Below are positions 25,301 through 35,016 of a stretch of 64,000 bases of DNA, piece by piece. The translations under genes and the position numbers were made by a program. Source of the stretch: Mycobacterium sp. 1245111.1. Its GTDB lineage: Bacteria > Actinomycetota > Actinomycetes > Mycobacteriales > Mycobacteriaceae. Each line of letters begins with the position of its first letter. The first letter of the stretch is position 1. A model generated the notes under the pieces. The model saw nothing but the letters and a program-made list of their open reading frames with translations. It was not told the DNA's origin and did no database searches. The stretch is taken from the NCBI RefSeq assembly GCF_001673405.1, contig NZ_LZLV01000110.1:1-64000 (forward strand), read 5' to 3'.

Positions 25301-25331
25301 CGATAGTTTGCGATATATCGTCGTCGTATCG
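25301..25331. promoter_or_regulatory. Candidate PadR operator: CGATATATCG palindrome
   Basis: A perfect 10-bp palindrome, CGATATATCG, lies at 25311-25320, nested in an outer pair CGATA (25301-25305) and TATCG (25327-25331). It is an A+T-rich island in the gap between the divergent membrane-protein and PadR genes, 54 bp before the PadR start. PadR regulators commonly bind such sites in their own promoters. Binding is inferred. Confidence 0.45.
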
Positions 25332-25373
25332 GCAGCGCACCCGGCGCTGCCTTTCCAGAAACGAGATCAACCA

Positions 25374-26108
25374 ATGAACACCCCATTCTTTGAAGCACGC
25401 GGGCCCCAAGTAGGCGGGCCCTTCCCCGGTGGACCAGCGAACTTCGGTTTCGCGCCCCAGGGCCGCCGCGCCCTGCACGAGCAGCGCAAGCAGGCCCGTC
25501 GAGAGTTCCGCGAGTCGGTGCGCGCCCAGGCCGCCCACGACGGTCCGTTCGGCCGTGGTTTCGGGCGTGGATTCGGTCCCGGTGGCTTCGGCCCAGGCTT
25601 CGGATTCGGTCCCGGTGGCTTCGGTCCCGGTTTCGGGCCCGGTGGTCGCGGCGGCCGCCGCGGCGGGCGCGGTCGTCGCGGTGACGTCCGTGCGGCCATC
25701 CTGGTGCTGCTCGCCGAGCGACCGATGCACGGCTACGAGATCATCCAGGAGGTTGCCGAGCGCAGCCAGGACTTGTGGAAGCCCAGCCCGGGCTCTGTCT
25801 ACCCGACCCTGCAGTTGCTGGTCGACGAGGGCCTGATCGTCAGCACCGAATCCGAGGGCAGCAAAAAGCTGTTCGCGTTGACCGACGCCGGCAAGGAAGC
25901 CGCCGAGAAGGTCGCCACCCCGCCGTGGGAGGAGATCGCCGACGGCGTGGACCCGGCCCACCTCAACCTGCGGGCCGCGATCGGCCAATTGTTCGGCGCC
26001 GTAGCGCAATCCGCGCACGCCGCCAACGAAGAGCAGCAGCAGCGCATCCTCGACATCGTCAACAACGCTCGTCGCGAGATCTACACGATCCTCGGCGAAG
26101 ACGACTGA
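25374..26108 (+). CDS. PadR-family transcription regulator with Gly-rich N-terminal extension
   Basis: The 244-residue protein has a PadR winged helix-turn-helix in the second half (VLLAERPMHGYEIIQEV, SPGSVYPTLQLLVDEGLI, KLFALTDAGKEAAEKV) and a C-terminal helical dimerisation region (NEEQQQRILDIVNNARREIY). The first 100 residues are unusual: a basic segment and then a low-complexity stretch built of GFGPGGFGPGFG-like repeats and RGGRRGGRGRRG, reminiscent of RNA-binding RGG boxes. ATG 25374 begins the conserved part; an upstream frame continues but lacks a ribosome site. It probably represses its own promoter. Confidence 0.85.
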   Translation: MNTPFFEARGPQVGGPFPGGPANFGFAPQGRRALHEQRKQARREFRESVRAQAAHDGPFGRGFGRGFGPGGFGPGFGFGPGGFGPGFGPGGRGGRRGGRGRRGDVRAAILVLLAERPMHGYEIIQEVAERSQDLWKPSPGSVYPTLQLLVDEGLIVSTESEGSKKLFALTDAGKEAAEKVATPPWEEIADGVDPAHLNLRAAIGQLFGAVAQSAHAANEEQQQRILDIVNNARREIYTILGEDD

Positions 26109-26159
26109 CCGTCGGCCATACCCGGTGGGGGCCAGCGCACGCTGGTCCCCACCGCCGCG

Positions 26160-27677
26160 TCAAGAAACCTCGACCCAATCGAGCGTGCGCTGCACGGCTT
26201 TTCGCCATCCGGCATAGCCGGCCGAGCGCTCCTGCTCGCCCCACGCCGGCGTCCACCGCTTACCCTCGCGCCAGTTGGCCCGCAGCTCATCGGGACCCGC
26301 CCAGAAACCGACCGCCAACCCCGCCGCGTAAGCGGCACCCAGCGCCGTCGTCTCCGCGACCACCGGACGCACCACGTCGACATCGAGCACGTCCGCCTGG
26401 ATCTGCATACACAAATCGTTCGCGGTGATCCCGCCGTCGACCTTCAAGACCTCAAGGCGCACACCGGAATCGGCCTGCATCGCGTCGACCACATCACGGC
26501 TCTGATAGCAGATCGACTCCAGTGTGGCGCGGGCCAAGTGGGCGTTGGTGTTGTAGCGCGACAGCCCCACGATCGCGCCACGCGCATCCGAACGCCAATA
26601 CGGTGCGAACAAGCCCGAGAACGCCGGCACGAAGTAGACCCCGCCGTTGTCGTCGACCTGGCGGGCCAGCGCTTCGCTCTGCGCGGCCCCGCTGATGATG
26701 CCCAGCTGGTCACGTAGCCATTGCACGGCCGAGCCGGTGACGGCAATCGAACCCTCAAGAGCGTAAACGGGTTTGGCGTCGCCGAACTGGTAGCACACCG
26801 TGGTCAAGAGGCCGTTGCTGGATCGGACGATGTTCTCGCCGGTGTTGAGCAGCAGGAAATTGCCGGTACCGTAGGTGTTCTTGGCCTCACCGGGCTGCAG
26901 GCAGACCTGCCCGACCATCGCCGCGTGCTGGTCGCCGAGAATTCCGGTGATCGGCACCTCGCCGCCGAGCGGGCCGTTCGCCGACGTGATGCCGTAGGGC
27001 TCGAGCGGTGAGGATGCCGCGATGGACGGCAGCATGCCGCGCGGAATGTCGAAAAGCGACAGCAATTCGTCGTCCCAGTCCAACGTCTCGAGATTCATCA
27101 GCATGGTCCGGCTGGCGTTGGTGACGTCGGTGACGTGCACCCCGCCCCGCGGGCCGCCGGTCAGATTCCACAGCAGCCAGGTGTCGGTGGTGCCGAATAT
27201 CGCGTCGCCGGCCTCGGCCGCCGCCCGCACACCCTCGACGTTCTCCAGGATCCATTGCAGCTTGCCGCCGGAGAAATAGGTGGCCGGCGGCAGGCCCGCC
27301 TTGTGCCGGATGACATCGCCGTGTCCGTCGCGATCCAACGCCGACGCGATACGGTCGGTGCGGGTGTCCTGCCAGACGATCGCGTTGTAGTACGGCCGGC
27401 CGGTGCGCCGGTTCCACACCAGGGTCGTCTCGCGCTGGTTCGTGATGCCAAGCGCCACAACGTCGTTCGATGACAGGTTGGTCGAGTTGAGCGCCGACAT
27501 CAGCACCGAGGTGGTGCGCTCCCAGATCTCGATCGGGTTGTGTTCGACCCAGCCGGCGCGCGGCAGGATCTGCTCGTGCTCGAGCTGATGACGGCCCACT
27601 TCGGCGCCGTCGCGGCCGAAGATGATGCACCGAGTGCTGGTGGTGCCCTGGTCGATCGAAGCGACGAATTCGGCCAA
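26160..27677 (-). CDS. glpK: Glycerol kinase
   Basis: The 505-residue FGGY-family kinase phosphorylates glycerol to sn-glycerol 3-phosphate. Landmarks are the N-terminal phosphate loop [31 protein letters not shown], the substrate region [25 protein letters not shown] and the C-terminal [21 protein letters not shown]. The length is typical. The start is TTG at 27677 with a strong GGAGGG site nine bases upstream; no ATG or GTG gives a better N-terminus. It corresponds to M. tuberculosis Rv3696c. It stands alone, with 51 bp to the convergent PadR gene. Confidence 0.97.
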   Translation of the reverse strand: MAEFVASIDQGTTSTRCIIFGRDGAEVGRHQLEHEQILPRAGWVEHNPIEIWERTTSVLMSALNSTNLSSNDVVALGITNQRETTLVWNRRTGRPYYNAIVWQDTRTDRIASALDRDGHGDVIRHKAGLPPATYFSGGKLQWILENVEGVRAAAEAGDAIFGTTDTWLLWNLTGGPRGGVHVTDVTNASRTMLMNLETLDWDDELLSLFDIPRGMLPSIAASSPLEPYGITSANGPLGGEVPITGILGDQHAAMVGQVCLQPGEAKNTYGTGNFLLLNTGENIVRSSNGLLTTVCYQFGDAKPVYALEGSIAVTGSAVQWLRDQLGIISGAAQSEALARQVDDNGGVYFVPAFSGLFAPYWRSDARGAIVGLSRYNTNAHLARATLESICYQSRDVVDAMQADSGVRLEVLKVDGGITANDLCMQIQADVLDVDVVRPVVAETTALGAAYAAGLAVGFWAGPDELRANWREGKRWTPAWGEQERSAGYAGWRKAVQRTLDWVEVS

Positions 27678-27730
27678 CTGCTTCCCTCCCGCGCGTGACG
27701 TCCATCATGGCCTACGCGGGCGGTGGCCGG

Positions 27731-28435
27731 TCAGATACCGCCGATGAAGCTCAGGCCAATGTCGGGGTTGAGGAAGTTGGCGTAGTCGATGGAGAAGATC
27801 GGGGTAATCACCCCGGCGAGATCGGTGAAGCCGCCCTGGAAGATCAACGGAATTGTCAACAGGAAGTCCGCGGAGTCCGATCCCGGGGCACCGGTGGCGA
27901 AGTCGAGGTCGAACGGCAGTCCGTTGGAGGTCCCGCTGAGGAAGTTGTCGATGGCAAAATTGGCAGGGTTGATGCTCAGCATGTCCTGGTAGCCCGCCAG
28001 GTCGATGGGACCGAACGTGACGACACCCAACGCGGGGTCGGGCGTACCGCCGAGGTCGATTAGGCCGATATCCGGGTTCACGAAATCGGCTGGATTGAAC
28101 ACCGACGGAAGCGGCGTGATCGTCCCGGCGACGTCGGTGAAGCCGCCCTGGAACAGGAACGGAATCGTAATTAGCGCCTCGCTGTTGCCGGCACCGGACG
28201 GATCGAAATAGACGTCGAGGTCGTACGGATAACCGTCGTAGGACCCGACCAGATAGTTGTCGAATCCGCCCGTCGCGGTGTCGTAGGTCAGCGCTTCGGT
28301 GTACCCGCCGATTGCGATCGGGCCGATGGACGACAAATCGTCGGCGCTCGCAACGGATGCTGTAAGCAGGGCCAGTGCCGGCGACGCGATCAGCGCACTT
28401 ACGACGAACGCGGCCCTGCGGTTATTGCGACCCAT
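27731..28435 (-). CDS. Exported protein made of two tandem ~90-residue repeats
   Basis: The 234-residue protein has a signal peptide (RRAAFVVSALIASPALALLTASVASA) and then two homologous units. Each has GPI(A/D)(I/L)(G/A)GY…, a central DNxLxGxxxGxPxDLD stretch, LLTIPLIFQGGFTD(V/L)AGxITP, and FxNPDIGL at the end. Such duplication implies a beta-rich, possibly surface-exposed or lipid-binding module, but no family is recognised. ATG 28435 begins the signal peptide and follows a GGGGGA site. The two units are about 55% identical by eye, so the duplication is old. It is transcribed divergently from the ligase-like gene. Confidence 0.75.
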   Translation of the reverse strand: MGRNNRRAAFVVSALIASPALALLTASVASADDLSSIGPIAIGGYTEALTYDTATGGFDNYLVGSYDGYPYDLDVYFDPSGAGNSEALITIPFLFQGGFTDVAGTITPLPSVFNPADFVNPDIGLIDLGGTPDPALGVVTFGPIDLAGYQDMLSINPANFAIDNFLSGTSNGLPFDLDFATGAPGSDSADFLLTIPLIFQGGFTDLAGVITPIFSIDYANFLNPDIGLSFIGGI

Positions 28436-28622
28436 CAGTTTCCCCCGACCCTTGCTGTGAATCACATGAGACAGCGCTGAGATTGTCGCAAGTATCCTAC
28501 GCATGCGTCAATAGAGTGCGCGGCAAAATCGCGCAGCTGGCTCACACCGGCAATTCGCTGTCGCATCAGTTCATTTGGCCGATCTGTTGCGCGGCCCGAG
28601 GTAAAGCGGTTGCATCGGCGTC

Positions 28623-30110
28623 GTGGGCGAAGACGTCAAACGAACCACCTACGCGCGGGTCGACCGGCAGGAGTACCGGCGCAAGGTGCAAGTGTGTCTC
28701 GACGTTTTCGAGAGGATGCTCACGCAGTCCAGCTTCGAGTCCGACCATCCGCTCACCGGGATGGAGATCGAATGCAATCTGGTCGATGATGCCTACCAGC
28801 CCGCGATGACGAACTCCGACGTCCTGGCTGCCATCGCCGACCCCGCGTATCAGACCGAATTAGGCGCCTACAACATCGAATTCAACGTTCCACCGCGTCC
28901 GCTGAGCGGGGACGCCGGCGCGCAACTGGAAGACGAAGTGCGGACCAGCCTTAACGCGGCCGAGACCAAGGCCAGCGCCGGCGGCGCCCATATCGTGATG
29001 ATCGGAATCCTGCCGACGCTGATGCCCGAACACCTCACCGGCGGATGGATGAGCGAGTCGACGCGCTACGCGGCGCTCAACGATTCGATCTTCAACGCGC
29101 GCGGCGAAGACATCCGGATCGACATCGACGGGCCCGAACCTCTGGCGCTGATGTCGCCGGACATCGCGCCCGAATCCGCTTGCACCAGCATGCAATTACA
29201 CCTTCAGGTGGCGCCGGATCAGTTCGCCACCGCCTGGAACGCGGCACAGGTGCTGGCCGGCCCGCAGCTGGCACTCGGCGCCAACTCTCCGTTCTTCTTC
29301 GGCCACCAGCTGTGGTCGGAAACCCGCATCGAACTGTTCGCGCAGTCCACCGACACCCGGCCCGACGAGCTGAAAACCCAAGGGGTGCGGCCACGGGTGT
29401 GGTTCGGCGAACGCTGGATCACCTCGATCCTGGATCTTTTCGAGGAGAACGTCCGCTACTTCCCGTCGCTGCTACCGGAGGTGTCCGACGAGGATCCGGT
29501 CGCCGAGATCGCGGCCGGCCGGACCCCGCATCTGGCGGAGCTGCGACTGCACAACGGCACGGTCTACCGGTGGAATCGTCCGGTGTATGACGTGGTGAGG
29601 GGCAGGCCGCATCTGCGGGTGGAGAACCGGGTGCTGCCCGCCGGCCCGACCGTCATCGACATGCTGGCCAACGCGGCGTTCTACTACGGTGTCCTGCGGA
29701 CACTGTCCGACGATCACCGCCCGATCTGGATGCAGTTGGATTTCGCTGCGGCGCAACGCAATTTCGTCGATGCGGCTCGTCACGGCATGCAGGCACGCCT
29801 GTATTGGCCGGGATTGAACACGGTCAGCACCGAGGAGTTGGTACTCGGCCAACTGTTGCCGATGGCCTACGACGGGCTGGACCGCTGGGGTGTTGCCGGC
29901 GACGTCCGCGATCGGCTGCTCGGTGTGATCGAAGGCCGGGCCCGCGCCGGCCAAAACGGCGCCGGCTGGCAGGTGTCCACCGTGCGGGCGTTGGAGAAAC
30001 GCGGGCTGGACAGGCCCGCCGCGTTGGCGGAGATGTTGCGGTTGTACTGCGAGCACATGCACACCAACGAGCCGGTCCATACCTGGGCGGTGCCGGAAAC
30101 GACTGCGTGA
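28623..30110 (+). CDS. GCS2-family (glutamate-cysteine ligase-like) protein
   Basis: The 495-residue protein belongs to the ATP-grasp-like GCS2 superfamily. It has GMEIECNLVD with the Glu pair near residue 47, YNIEFNVPPRPL, LGANSPFFFGHQLWSETRIELF, and HLRVENRVLPAGPTVIDMLANAAFY, i.e. substrate- and metal-site segments of carboxylate-amine ligases. It is equivalent to M. tuberculosis Rv3698, whose substrate is unknown. It is not EgtA, which is present separately at 35013-36290. GTG 28623 is the first start that keeps the whole domain. A methyltransferase gene follows 112 bp downstream. Confidence 0.82.
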   Translation: MGEDVKRTTYARVDRQEYRRKVQVCLDVFERMLTQSSFESDHPLTGMEIECNLVDDAYQPAMTNSDVLAAIADPAYQTELGAYNIEFNVPPRPLSGDAGAQLEDEVRTSLNAAETKASAGGAHIVMIGILPTLMPEHLTGGWMSESTRYAALNDSIFNARGEDIRIDIDGPEPLALMSPDIAPESACTSMQLHLQVAPDQFATAWNAAQVLAGPQLALGANSPFFFGHQLWSETRIELFAQSTDTRPDELKTQGVRPRVWFGERWITSILDLFEENVRYFPSLLPEVSDEDPVAEIAAGRTPHLAELRLHNGTVYRWNRPVYDVVRGRPHLRVENRVLPAGPTVIDMLANAAFYYGVLRTLSDDHRPIWMQLDFAAAQRNFVDAARHGMQARLYWPGLNTVSTEELVLGQLLPMAYDGLDRWGVAGDVRDRLLGVIEGRARAGQNGAGWQVSTVRALEKRGLDRPAALAEMLRLYCEHMHTNEPVHTWAVPETTA

Positions 30111-30112
30111 AA

Positions 30113-30137
30113 CTGGGGGCACCTCCCGCTTGCGGGG
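30113..30137 (+). terminator. Short CCCGC/GCGGG hairpin after the GCS2-family gene
   Basis: CCCGC (30125-30129) and GCGGG (30132-30136) can pair just after the stop of the ligase-like gene, preceded by a G-run. It may act as a weak terminator. The loop is only two bases as drawn, so the structure is uncertain. Confidence 0.3.
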
Positions 30138-30222
30138 AAAACCACCGTCGTTGTTCGAGACGAAACCGCAACCCCTACTTCTGTTTCATGGCGAGCTGGA
30201 GGCGCGGAGTAGGTTGGTAGAC

Positions 30223-30900
30223 ATGGCAAATGAAGTAATGGACTGGGACAGCGCATACCGCCAAGAGGCCGGCTTCGACGGGCCCCCGCCCTGGAACATC
30301 GGTGAGCCGCAGCCGGAGTTGGCCGCGCTGGCCGCCGCCGGGAAGTTCCGCAGCGATGTGCTCGACGCCGGATGCGGCTACGCGGAGTTGTCGCTGGCGC
30401 TGGCCGCCGACGGCTACACCGTGCACGGCGTCGACCTCACGCCCACCGCCATCGCCGCCGCCACCACGGCGGCGCAGGAGCGGGGGCTGAGCAGCGCCAC
30501 CTTCGAGCAGGCCGACATCACCACGTTCAGCGGACACGATGGCCGGTTCAACACCGTCGTCGACAGCACGCTGTTCCACTCGCTGCCGGTCGAGGGCCGC
30601 GACGACTACTTGCGAGCGGTCCATCGGGCGGCGGCCGACGGCGCCGGCTACTTCGTGCTGGTGTTCGCCAAGGGCGCCTTCCCCGCCGAGTGGGAGCAGA
30701 AGCCCAACGAGGTCGATGAGAACGAGTTGCGCGATGCGGTCAGCAAGCACTGGCACATCGACGAGATCCGGCCCGCGTTCATCCACGCGAATATCCCACC
30801 GGCTCCGGCGGATTCGGACATTCCGATGCCCGAGCACGACCGCGACGAGAAGAACAGGATGAAGCTGCCCGCCTATCTGCTCTCCGCGCACAAGGGCTGA
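30223..30900 (+). CDS. SAM-dependent methyltransferase
   Basis: The 225-residue class I methyltransferase has motif I VLDAGCGYAELSLALA, acidic VHGVDLTPTAIAAA, motif FEQADITTFSG and post-motif FNTVVDSTLFHSLP. The order fits thiopurine/tellurite-resistance-like small-molecule methyltransferases. It corresponds to M. tuberculosis Rv3699c-type genes upstream of egtE. The start ATG 30223 gives MANEVMDWDSAYRQ, the typical N-terminus; a longer frame back to 30130 looks non-coding. Its stop faces the egtE stop with a 3-bp gap. The substrate is unknown; a link to ergothioneine is not supported by anything in the sequence. Confidence 0.85.
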   Translation: MANEVMDWDSAYRQEAGFDGPPPWNIGEPQPELAALAAAGKFRSDVLDAGCGYAELSLALAADGYTVHGVDLTPTAIAAATTAAQERGLSSATFEQADITTFSGHDGRFNTVVDSTLFHSLPVEGRDDYLRAVHRAAADGAGYFVLVFAKGAFPAEWEQKPNEVDENELRDAVSKHWHIDEIRPAFIHANIPPAPADSDIPMPEHDRDEKNRMKLPAYLLSAHKG

Positions 30901-30903
30901 GCG

Positions 30904-32037
30904 CTAGACCGCTCTCGTCGCGTCCGCCAGCGCCGCGGCGAACGTGCTCAAATCGGCGACGGTCGCATCGACGTGAGGCGAGATTCGCAGCACTGGAGCG
31001 GTCAACTCCAATGGCGCGCGCGCGAGCACCACGGCCGTCGTCACGATCCGGTGTTCGGCGATCAGCCAGTCGCGGATCTTCTGCGGATCGGCGCTGTGGA
31101 GGGGTGCCAATGTCGTGATGGCACTGGGCTCGTCGTCGGCCTCGACCACCCGCCACCCGGGCAAGTCGGCGAGCACGGTCCTGCTGAGCCTGCCCACCCC
31201 GGCCAGTCGGGCCCGCACGGCGGCCGGGTCGGCCGCTACGTGCTCGCCGACCGCGACCGAAAACCCCACTCGGGCAGCTACATTGGCCTCGCCCAGTTCG
31301 AGCCGGTCGGCAATCGACAGCGACCCCGCCCACTCCTTCGGTGGCAATCGCGGTTGCAGCCGCTGCAGCAGCGCCGGGCGCAGGGCCAGCACGCCGACAC
31401 CGCGCGGTCCGGCCAGCCATTTGCGCGACGATGCGTACACCGCGTCGGCGCCGGCAGCGCAGTCGATCTGCCCGAGCGCCTGGGCGGCGTCGACAATTAG
31501 CGGCACACCCAATTGTCGGCACAGTGTGGCCATCTCGGGCAGCGGCTGCACCACGCCGCGATGGCTGGCCACCGCGGTCAGGTGGACCAGGTCCGGCGGA
31601 TCGGCGGCCAGGTCGGTCGCCGCTTCGTGCATCGCGACCCGTCCCTCGCCATCGGTCGGCAGCGTCGTGCGGTCGAAACCGTGCACCGCCATCAACGCCA
31701 GGTTGGGCCCGTATTCCCCGGGTAGGCAGGCCAGCGTCCGGCCGCCGGCCGGCCAATTACTCAGCAGCAGATCCAGCGCGTGCAGCGATCCGGTGGTGAA
31801 CACGACCCGTGCGTCCGGCATACCGGTCAGGGCGGCGACGGCGGCTCGCCCGGCGTCGAGCACGGGCCGGGCCGCCTCGGCCGCGACGTATCCCCCGACC
31901 TCGGCCTCGTGTCGGGCGTGCCGGGCGGCCGCGTCGAGCGCCGCAAAGCTCTGCCGCGAACACGCGGCGTTGTCCAGATGCAGCCCGGCGACCGGCGGCC
32001 GGGCGGCCCCCCAGGCCGCGGCCAGGCTCGTGCTCAC
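30904..32037 (-). CDS. egtE: Ergothioneine C-S lyase EgtE (PLP-dependent)
   Basis: The 377-residue class V aminotransferase-fold enzyme performs the final step of ergothioneine synthesis, cleaving hercynylcysteine sulfoxide. The PLP Lys is in [15 protein letters not shown], with the cofactor Asp/Gln pair in [14 protein letters not shown] and a phosphate-contact region in [17 protein letters not shown] 32037 overlaps the egtD stop as GTGA. It is the last gene of the egtA-B-C-D-E operon, corresponding to M. tuberculosis Rv3700c. Ergothioneine is a cytosolic antioxidant thiol. Confidence 0.93.
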   Translation of the reverse strand: MSTSLAAAWGAARPPVAGLHLDNAACSRQSFAALDAAARHARHEAEVGGYVAAEAARPVLDAGRAAVAALTGMPDARVVFTTGSLHALDLLLSNWPAGGRTLACLPGEYGPNLALMAVHGFDRTTLPTDGEGRVAMHEAATDLAADPPDLVHLTAVASHRGVVQPLPEMATLCRQLGVPLIVDAAQALGQIDCAAGADAVYASSRKWLAGPRGVGVLALRPALLQRLQPRLPPKEWAGSLSIADRLELGEANVAARVGFSVAVGEHVAADPAAVRARLAGVGRLSRTVLADLPGWRVVEADDEPSAITTLAPLHSADPQKIRDWLIAEHRIVTTAVVLARAPLELTAPVLRISPHVDATVADLSTFAAALADATRAV

Positions 32038-32999
32038 TTGACCGACAGCGACAACCCGAAATCACCGGCGGTGTCGGTCCACCACCGAGTGAGTCGCAGA
32101 CCCGCCCGGCCCAGCTCGCCGGCCACGCCGTCGGGACGGAATTTGCACGACACCTCGGTGAGAACCTGCTCGCCGGCCTCGAATTCCACGGTCATACTCA
32201 GGGCCGCGATGCGCACCCGCTGCGCGCGCTCGGACCGCAGTCGCATTTCCATCCGCTCCTCGACCGGATTCCAAGTGGCGACGTGACGAAACGCCTCGAC
32301 GTCGAAGTCCGCGTTGAGTTCTCGATTGATGACGGCCAGCACGTTGCGGTTGAACTGGGCGGTGACCCCGGCAGCGTCGTCGTAAGCCGCGACGAGTCGG
32401 CGAGGATCTTTCACTAGGTCCGTGCCCAGCAGCAAGCCGTCGCCGGGCTGTAACGCGGCGGCCAATCCGGCCAGAAACTCCGCGCGTGCGCCGGGTTCCA
32501 GGTTGCCGATCGTCGACCCCAGGAATACGAACAGCCGCCGGCCGCCATGTGGAATCTTGGCCAGGTGTTCTTCGAAATCGCCACAGACAGCGGCGATTTC
32601 AATGCCGGGGTATTCGGCCTGGATCGCCTTGGCGGCTGTTGACAGCATGCTGGCGTCGACATCGAACGGAACGAAGCGACGCAATGCCCCGCCGTTGCGC
32701 AGCGCGTCCAGTAGCAGCCGGGTCTTCTCCGATGTCCCGCTACCCAATTCGACCAGTGTGTCGGCGCCGGCGACCGATGCGATCTCCGCAGCGCGGGCTC
32801 GCAGGATCTCCGCCTCGGCCCGGGTCGGGTAATACTCCGGTAGCCGGGTGATCTGGTCGAATAGGTCGCTGCCGACCGAGTCGTAGAACCACTTGGGCGG
32901 CAAGGATTTCGGTGCGCTCTGCAGTCCCGCGCGCACATCACGGCAGAGCGCCTCGAAGGCCGAGTCCGCGGCCAGGTGGTTGGACAACGTCAGCGTCAT
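32034..32999 (-). CDS. egtD: L-histidine N-alpha-methyltransferase EgtD
   Basis: The 321-residue SAM-dependent enzyme trimethylates histidine to hercynine, the first step of ergothioneine synthesis. It has [21 protein letters not shown] near residue 41, the SAM site [27 protein letters not shown], and [15 protein letters not shown]. The C-terminal [13 protein letters not shown] and [14 protein letters not shown] are diagnostic of EgtD. ATG 32999 (two bases after the egtC TAG) gives [14 protein letters not shown] and the known length. It corresponds to M. tuberculosis Rv3701c. Confidence 0.97.
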   Translation of the reverse strand: MTLTLSNHLAADSAFEALCRDVRAGLQSAPKSLPPKWFYDSVGSDLFDQITRLPEYYPTRAEAEILRARAAEIASVAGADTLVELGSGTSEKTRLLLDALRNGGALRRFVPFDVDASMLSTAAKAIQAEYPGIEIAAVCGDFEEHLAKIPHGGRRLFVFLGSTIGNLEPGARAEFLAGLAAALQPGDGLLLGTDLVKDPRRLVAAYDDAAGVTAQFNRNVLAVINRELNADFDVEAFRHVATWNPVEERMEMRLRSERAQRVRIAALSMTVEFEAGEQVLTEVSCKFRPDGVAGELGRAGLRLTRWWTDTAGDFGLSLSVK

Positions 33000-33001
33000 C
33001 A

Positions 33002-33697
33002 CTATCCCTTCGTTGGGTTCAGCGCGGTCATGGTCACCTGTTCCGCAGTGACCTCGATGAGGTGGCGATCGGGGACGTCTTCCCAGCCGGGGTGGTCGTC
33101 ATAGGGCTCGCTGGCCAGTACCACGCCGTCGTCTCGACGCAGAATCGACAGGGTGTCACCCCAGGTGGTCGCCAAGAGCCGAGAACCGTCGGCCGCCAAG
33201 ATGTTCAGTCGTGCGTTCGGGTCCGCGGCACCCACCTCGGCGATGGTCTGCCCCAATGCGTCGAGGCCGCGATCGAAGATCAATGCGGCGAGAACTGCAC
33301 TGTCGCAGCTCGATTCGGCTGTCGCACTGGGCGGCAGCACATCACGGTCGATGACGCCGTTGTGCGACAACAGCCACCGCCCGTCGGTGAAGGGCGCCGT
33401 CGCGCTGGCTTCGATCGGCATCCCGACAGTAGCTGAACGAACCGCGGCAACCACGCAATGGCTGCGCAGCGCCGGTGCGATGGAAGCGAACGAAACGTCG
33501 CCCCAGAGCGGTGCCGCGCTACGCCAGCGCCGCGGCGTAGCGCCGTCGAAAAAGCCGACGCCCCAACCGTCGGCGTTCATCAGCCCGTGCTTTTGCCGGC
33601 GCGGCGCGTACGACTGCACGCGAAGCCCCTGCGGCGGGTCGAGCACCAGCGCGGAGACCGCGGTGTCGCGTCCCAGCCAGCCGAGGTGACGACACAT
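33002..33697 (-). CDS. egtC: Gamma-glutamyl-hercynylcysteine sulfoxide hydrolase EgtC
   Basis: The 231-residue class II glutamine-amidotransferase-type hydrolase removes glutamate from gamma-glutamyl-hercynylcysteine sulfoxide. After Met removal, the N-terminal nucleophile is Cys2 in [42 protein letters not shown] and [12 protein letters not shown] form the typical class II pocket. ATG 33697 overlaps the egtB TGA. It corresponds to M. tuberculosis Rv3702c. An upstream in-frame extension exists but would bury the required N-terminal Cys. Confidence 0.95.
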   Translation of the reverse strand: MCRHLGWLGRDTAVSALVLDPPQGLRVQSYAPRRQKHGLMNADGWGVGFFDGATPRRWRSAAPLWGDVSFASIAPALRSHCVVAAVRSATVGMPIEASATAPFTDGRWLLSHNGVIDRDVLPPSATAESSCDSAVLAALIFDRGLDALGQTIAEVGAADPNARLNILAADGSRLLATTWGDTLSILRRDDGVVLASEPYDDHPGWEDVPDRHLIEVTAEQVTMTALNPTKG

Positions 33698-35016
33698 CAG
33701 GCGCGGCTCCCCGGATCGGCGTCCTCGGACCACGCGAGCCGGACACCGCAGAAGATCTGCCGACGGTACGGGTGGTCCCAGTTGCGGAAGCTGGGCCGCA
33801 CGATGCCCGGTTCCACCGCCCACGCGCCACCGCGCAGCACCCGGTAGTCGCCGCCGAAGAACGGCTCCGAATAGCGTTGGTAGATCATCGGTGTGAAGCC
33901 CGGCCAGGGCTCGAGTGCGGAGCTGGTCCACTCCCAGACGTCGCCGAGCATCTGCTCGACCCCATAGGCCGACGCGCCGCCGGGATACGCCCCGACCGGC
34001 GCCGGCCGCAATGCGTCACCGCCGAGGTTGGCGAGAGCCGGCGACGGCTCGTCGGCTCCCCATGGATAGCGCCGGCGCGCGCCCCGCCGTGGGTCCCAGG
34101 CGCATGCCTTCTCCCACTCGCGCTCGGTGGGCAGCCGGGCACCGGCCCAGGCCGCGTAGGCCTCGGCCTCGAAATAGCTGACGTGCTGGACGGGTTCGTC
34201 GGCCGGGATCTCCTCGACGACGCCGAACCGGGTGCGGGTCTGCCCGTCGGCGCTCCAGAACTGCGGGGCGGTCAACCCCGCGGTTTCGCGGTGCTGCCAA
34301 CCGCGCGCCGACCACCACCGCGGTTGCGTATAGCCGCCGTCGTCGATGAACTGCCGCCACTCGCCGTTGGTGACCGGGGCCCGGCCGATGCGGAATGTCG
34401 GCACGTCGACGATGTGCGCCGGACGTTCGTTGTCCAGCGAGAAGGGCTCGTCGACACCGTCGACGCCGAGGACGAACGGGCCGCCCGGCACCTCGACCGA
34501 CGTCCCGGCCACCCCGGCCCGCCCGGCCGGCAGCGTGCGGGCTTCCTGCAACAGCGGCGGTCCGACCCGCAGGTTCAGCGCCTGCAGGATGGTCTCGTCG
34601 TGCTGGTTTTCGTGGCTGACCACCAGGCCGTAGACGAAGTGCTGGTCGGGTTCGTCGGGAAGCCGGTCAAGGGCATCCAGCGACGCGGTTCGCACGGTTC
34701 GGCAATAGCTGCGGGCCTGGTCCGGGGACAGCAACGGCAAGTCTGCCCGGCTGGCCCGCGAGTGCACGAACGCGTCGTACAGGCTCTCCACCGCACCGGA
34801 CAGGATTCCCGGCCGGTCCGGGTTACCGCCCCGCAGCAGCCACAGCTCTTCCTGCTGACCGATGTGGGCGAGGTCCCACACCAGCGGGCTCATCAGCGGG
34901 TCGTACTGGCGACGAAGCTCGGCATCGTCGAAATCGACCAGGCGCAACGTTCGCGTCCGTGCCCGCTCCATGTCGCGGACCAGCCCTTCTCGTAAGGTCA
35001 CAGCGCGCGAGCTCAC
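33697..35016 (-). CDS. egtB: Hercynine oxygenase EgtB (iron-dependent sulfoxide synthase)
   Basis: The 439-residue enzyme joins gamma-glutamylcysteine (or cysteine) and hercynine with O2. The N-terminal DinB-like domain supplies iron ligands in [14 protein letters not shown] and the HxxxHxE motif in [15 protein letters not shown]. The C-terminal FGE-sulfatase domain has [47 protein letters not shown] and [22 protein letters not shown] 35016 overlaps the egtA TGA as GTGA. Corresponds to M. tuberculosis Rv3703c. All usual iron ligands are present, so it should be active. Confidence 0.96.
   Translation of the reverse strand: MSSRAVTLREGLVRDMERARTRTLRLVDFDDAELRRQYDPLMSPLVWDLAHIGQQEELWLLRGGNPDRPGILSGAVESLYDAFVHSRASRADLPLLSPDQARSYCRTVRTASLDALDRLPDEPDQHFVYGLVVSHENQHDETILQALNLRVGPPLLQEARTLPAGRAGVAGTSVEVPGGPFVLGVDGVDEPFSLDNERPAHIVDVPTFRIGRAPVTNGEWRQFIDDGGYTQPRWWSARGWQHRETAGLTAPQFWSADGQTRTRFGVVEEIPADEPVQHVSYFEAEAYAAWAGARLPTEREWEKACAWDPRRGARRRYPWGADEPSPALANLGGDALRPAPVGAYPGGASAYGVEQMLGDVWEWTSSALEPWPGFTPMIYQRYSEPFFGGDYRVLRGGAWAVEPGIVRPSFRNWDHPYRRQIFCGVRLAWSEDADPGSRA

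Noticed and set aside
25555..25690. Non-coding tandem DNA repeat
   Set aside because: The repetition is the DNA image of Gly/Phe/Pro codons inside the PadR regulator, in frame with it.
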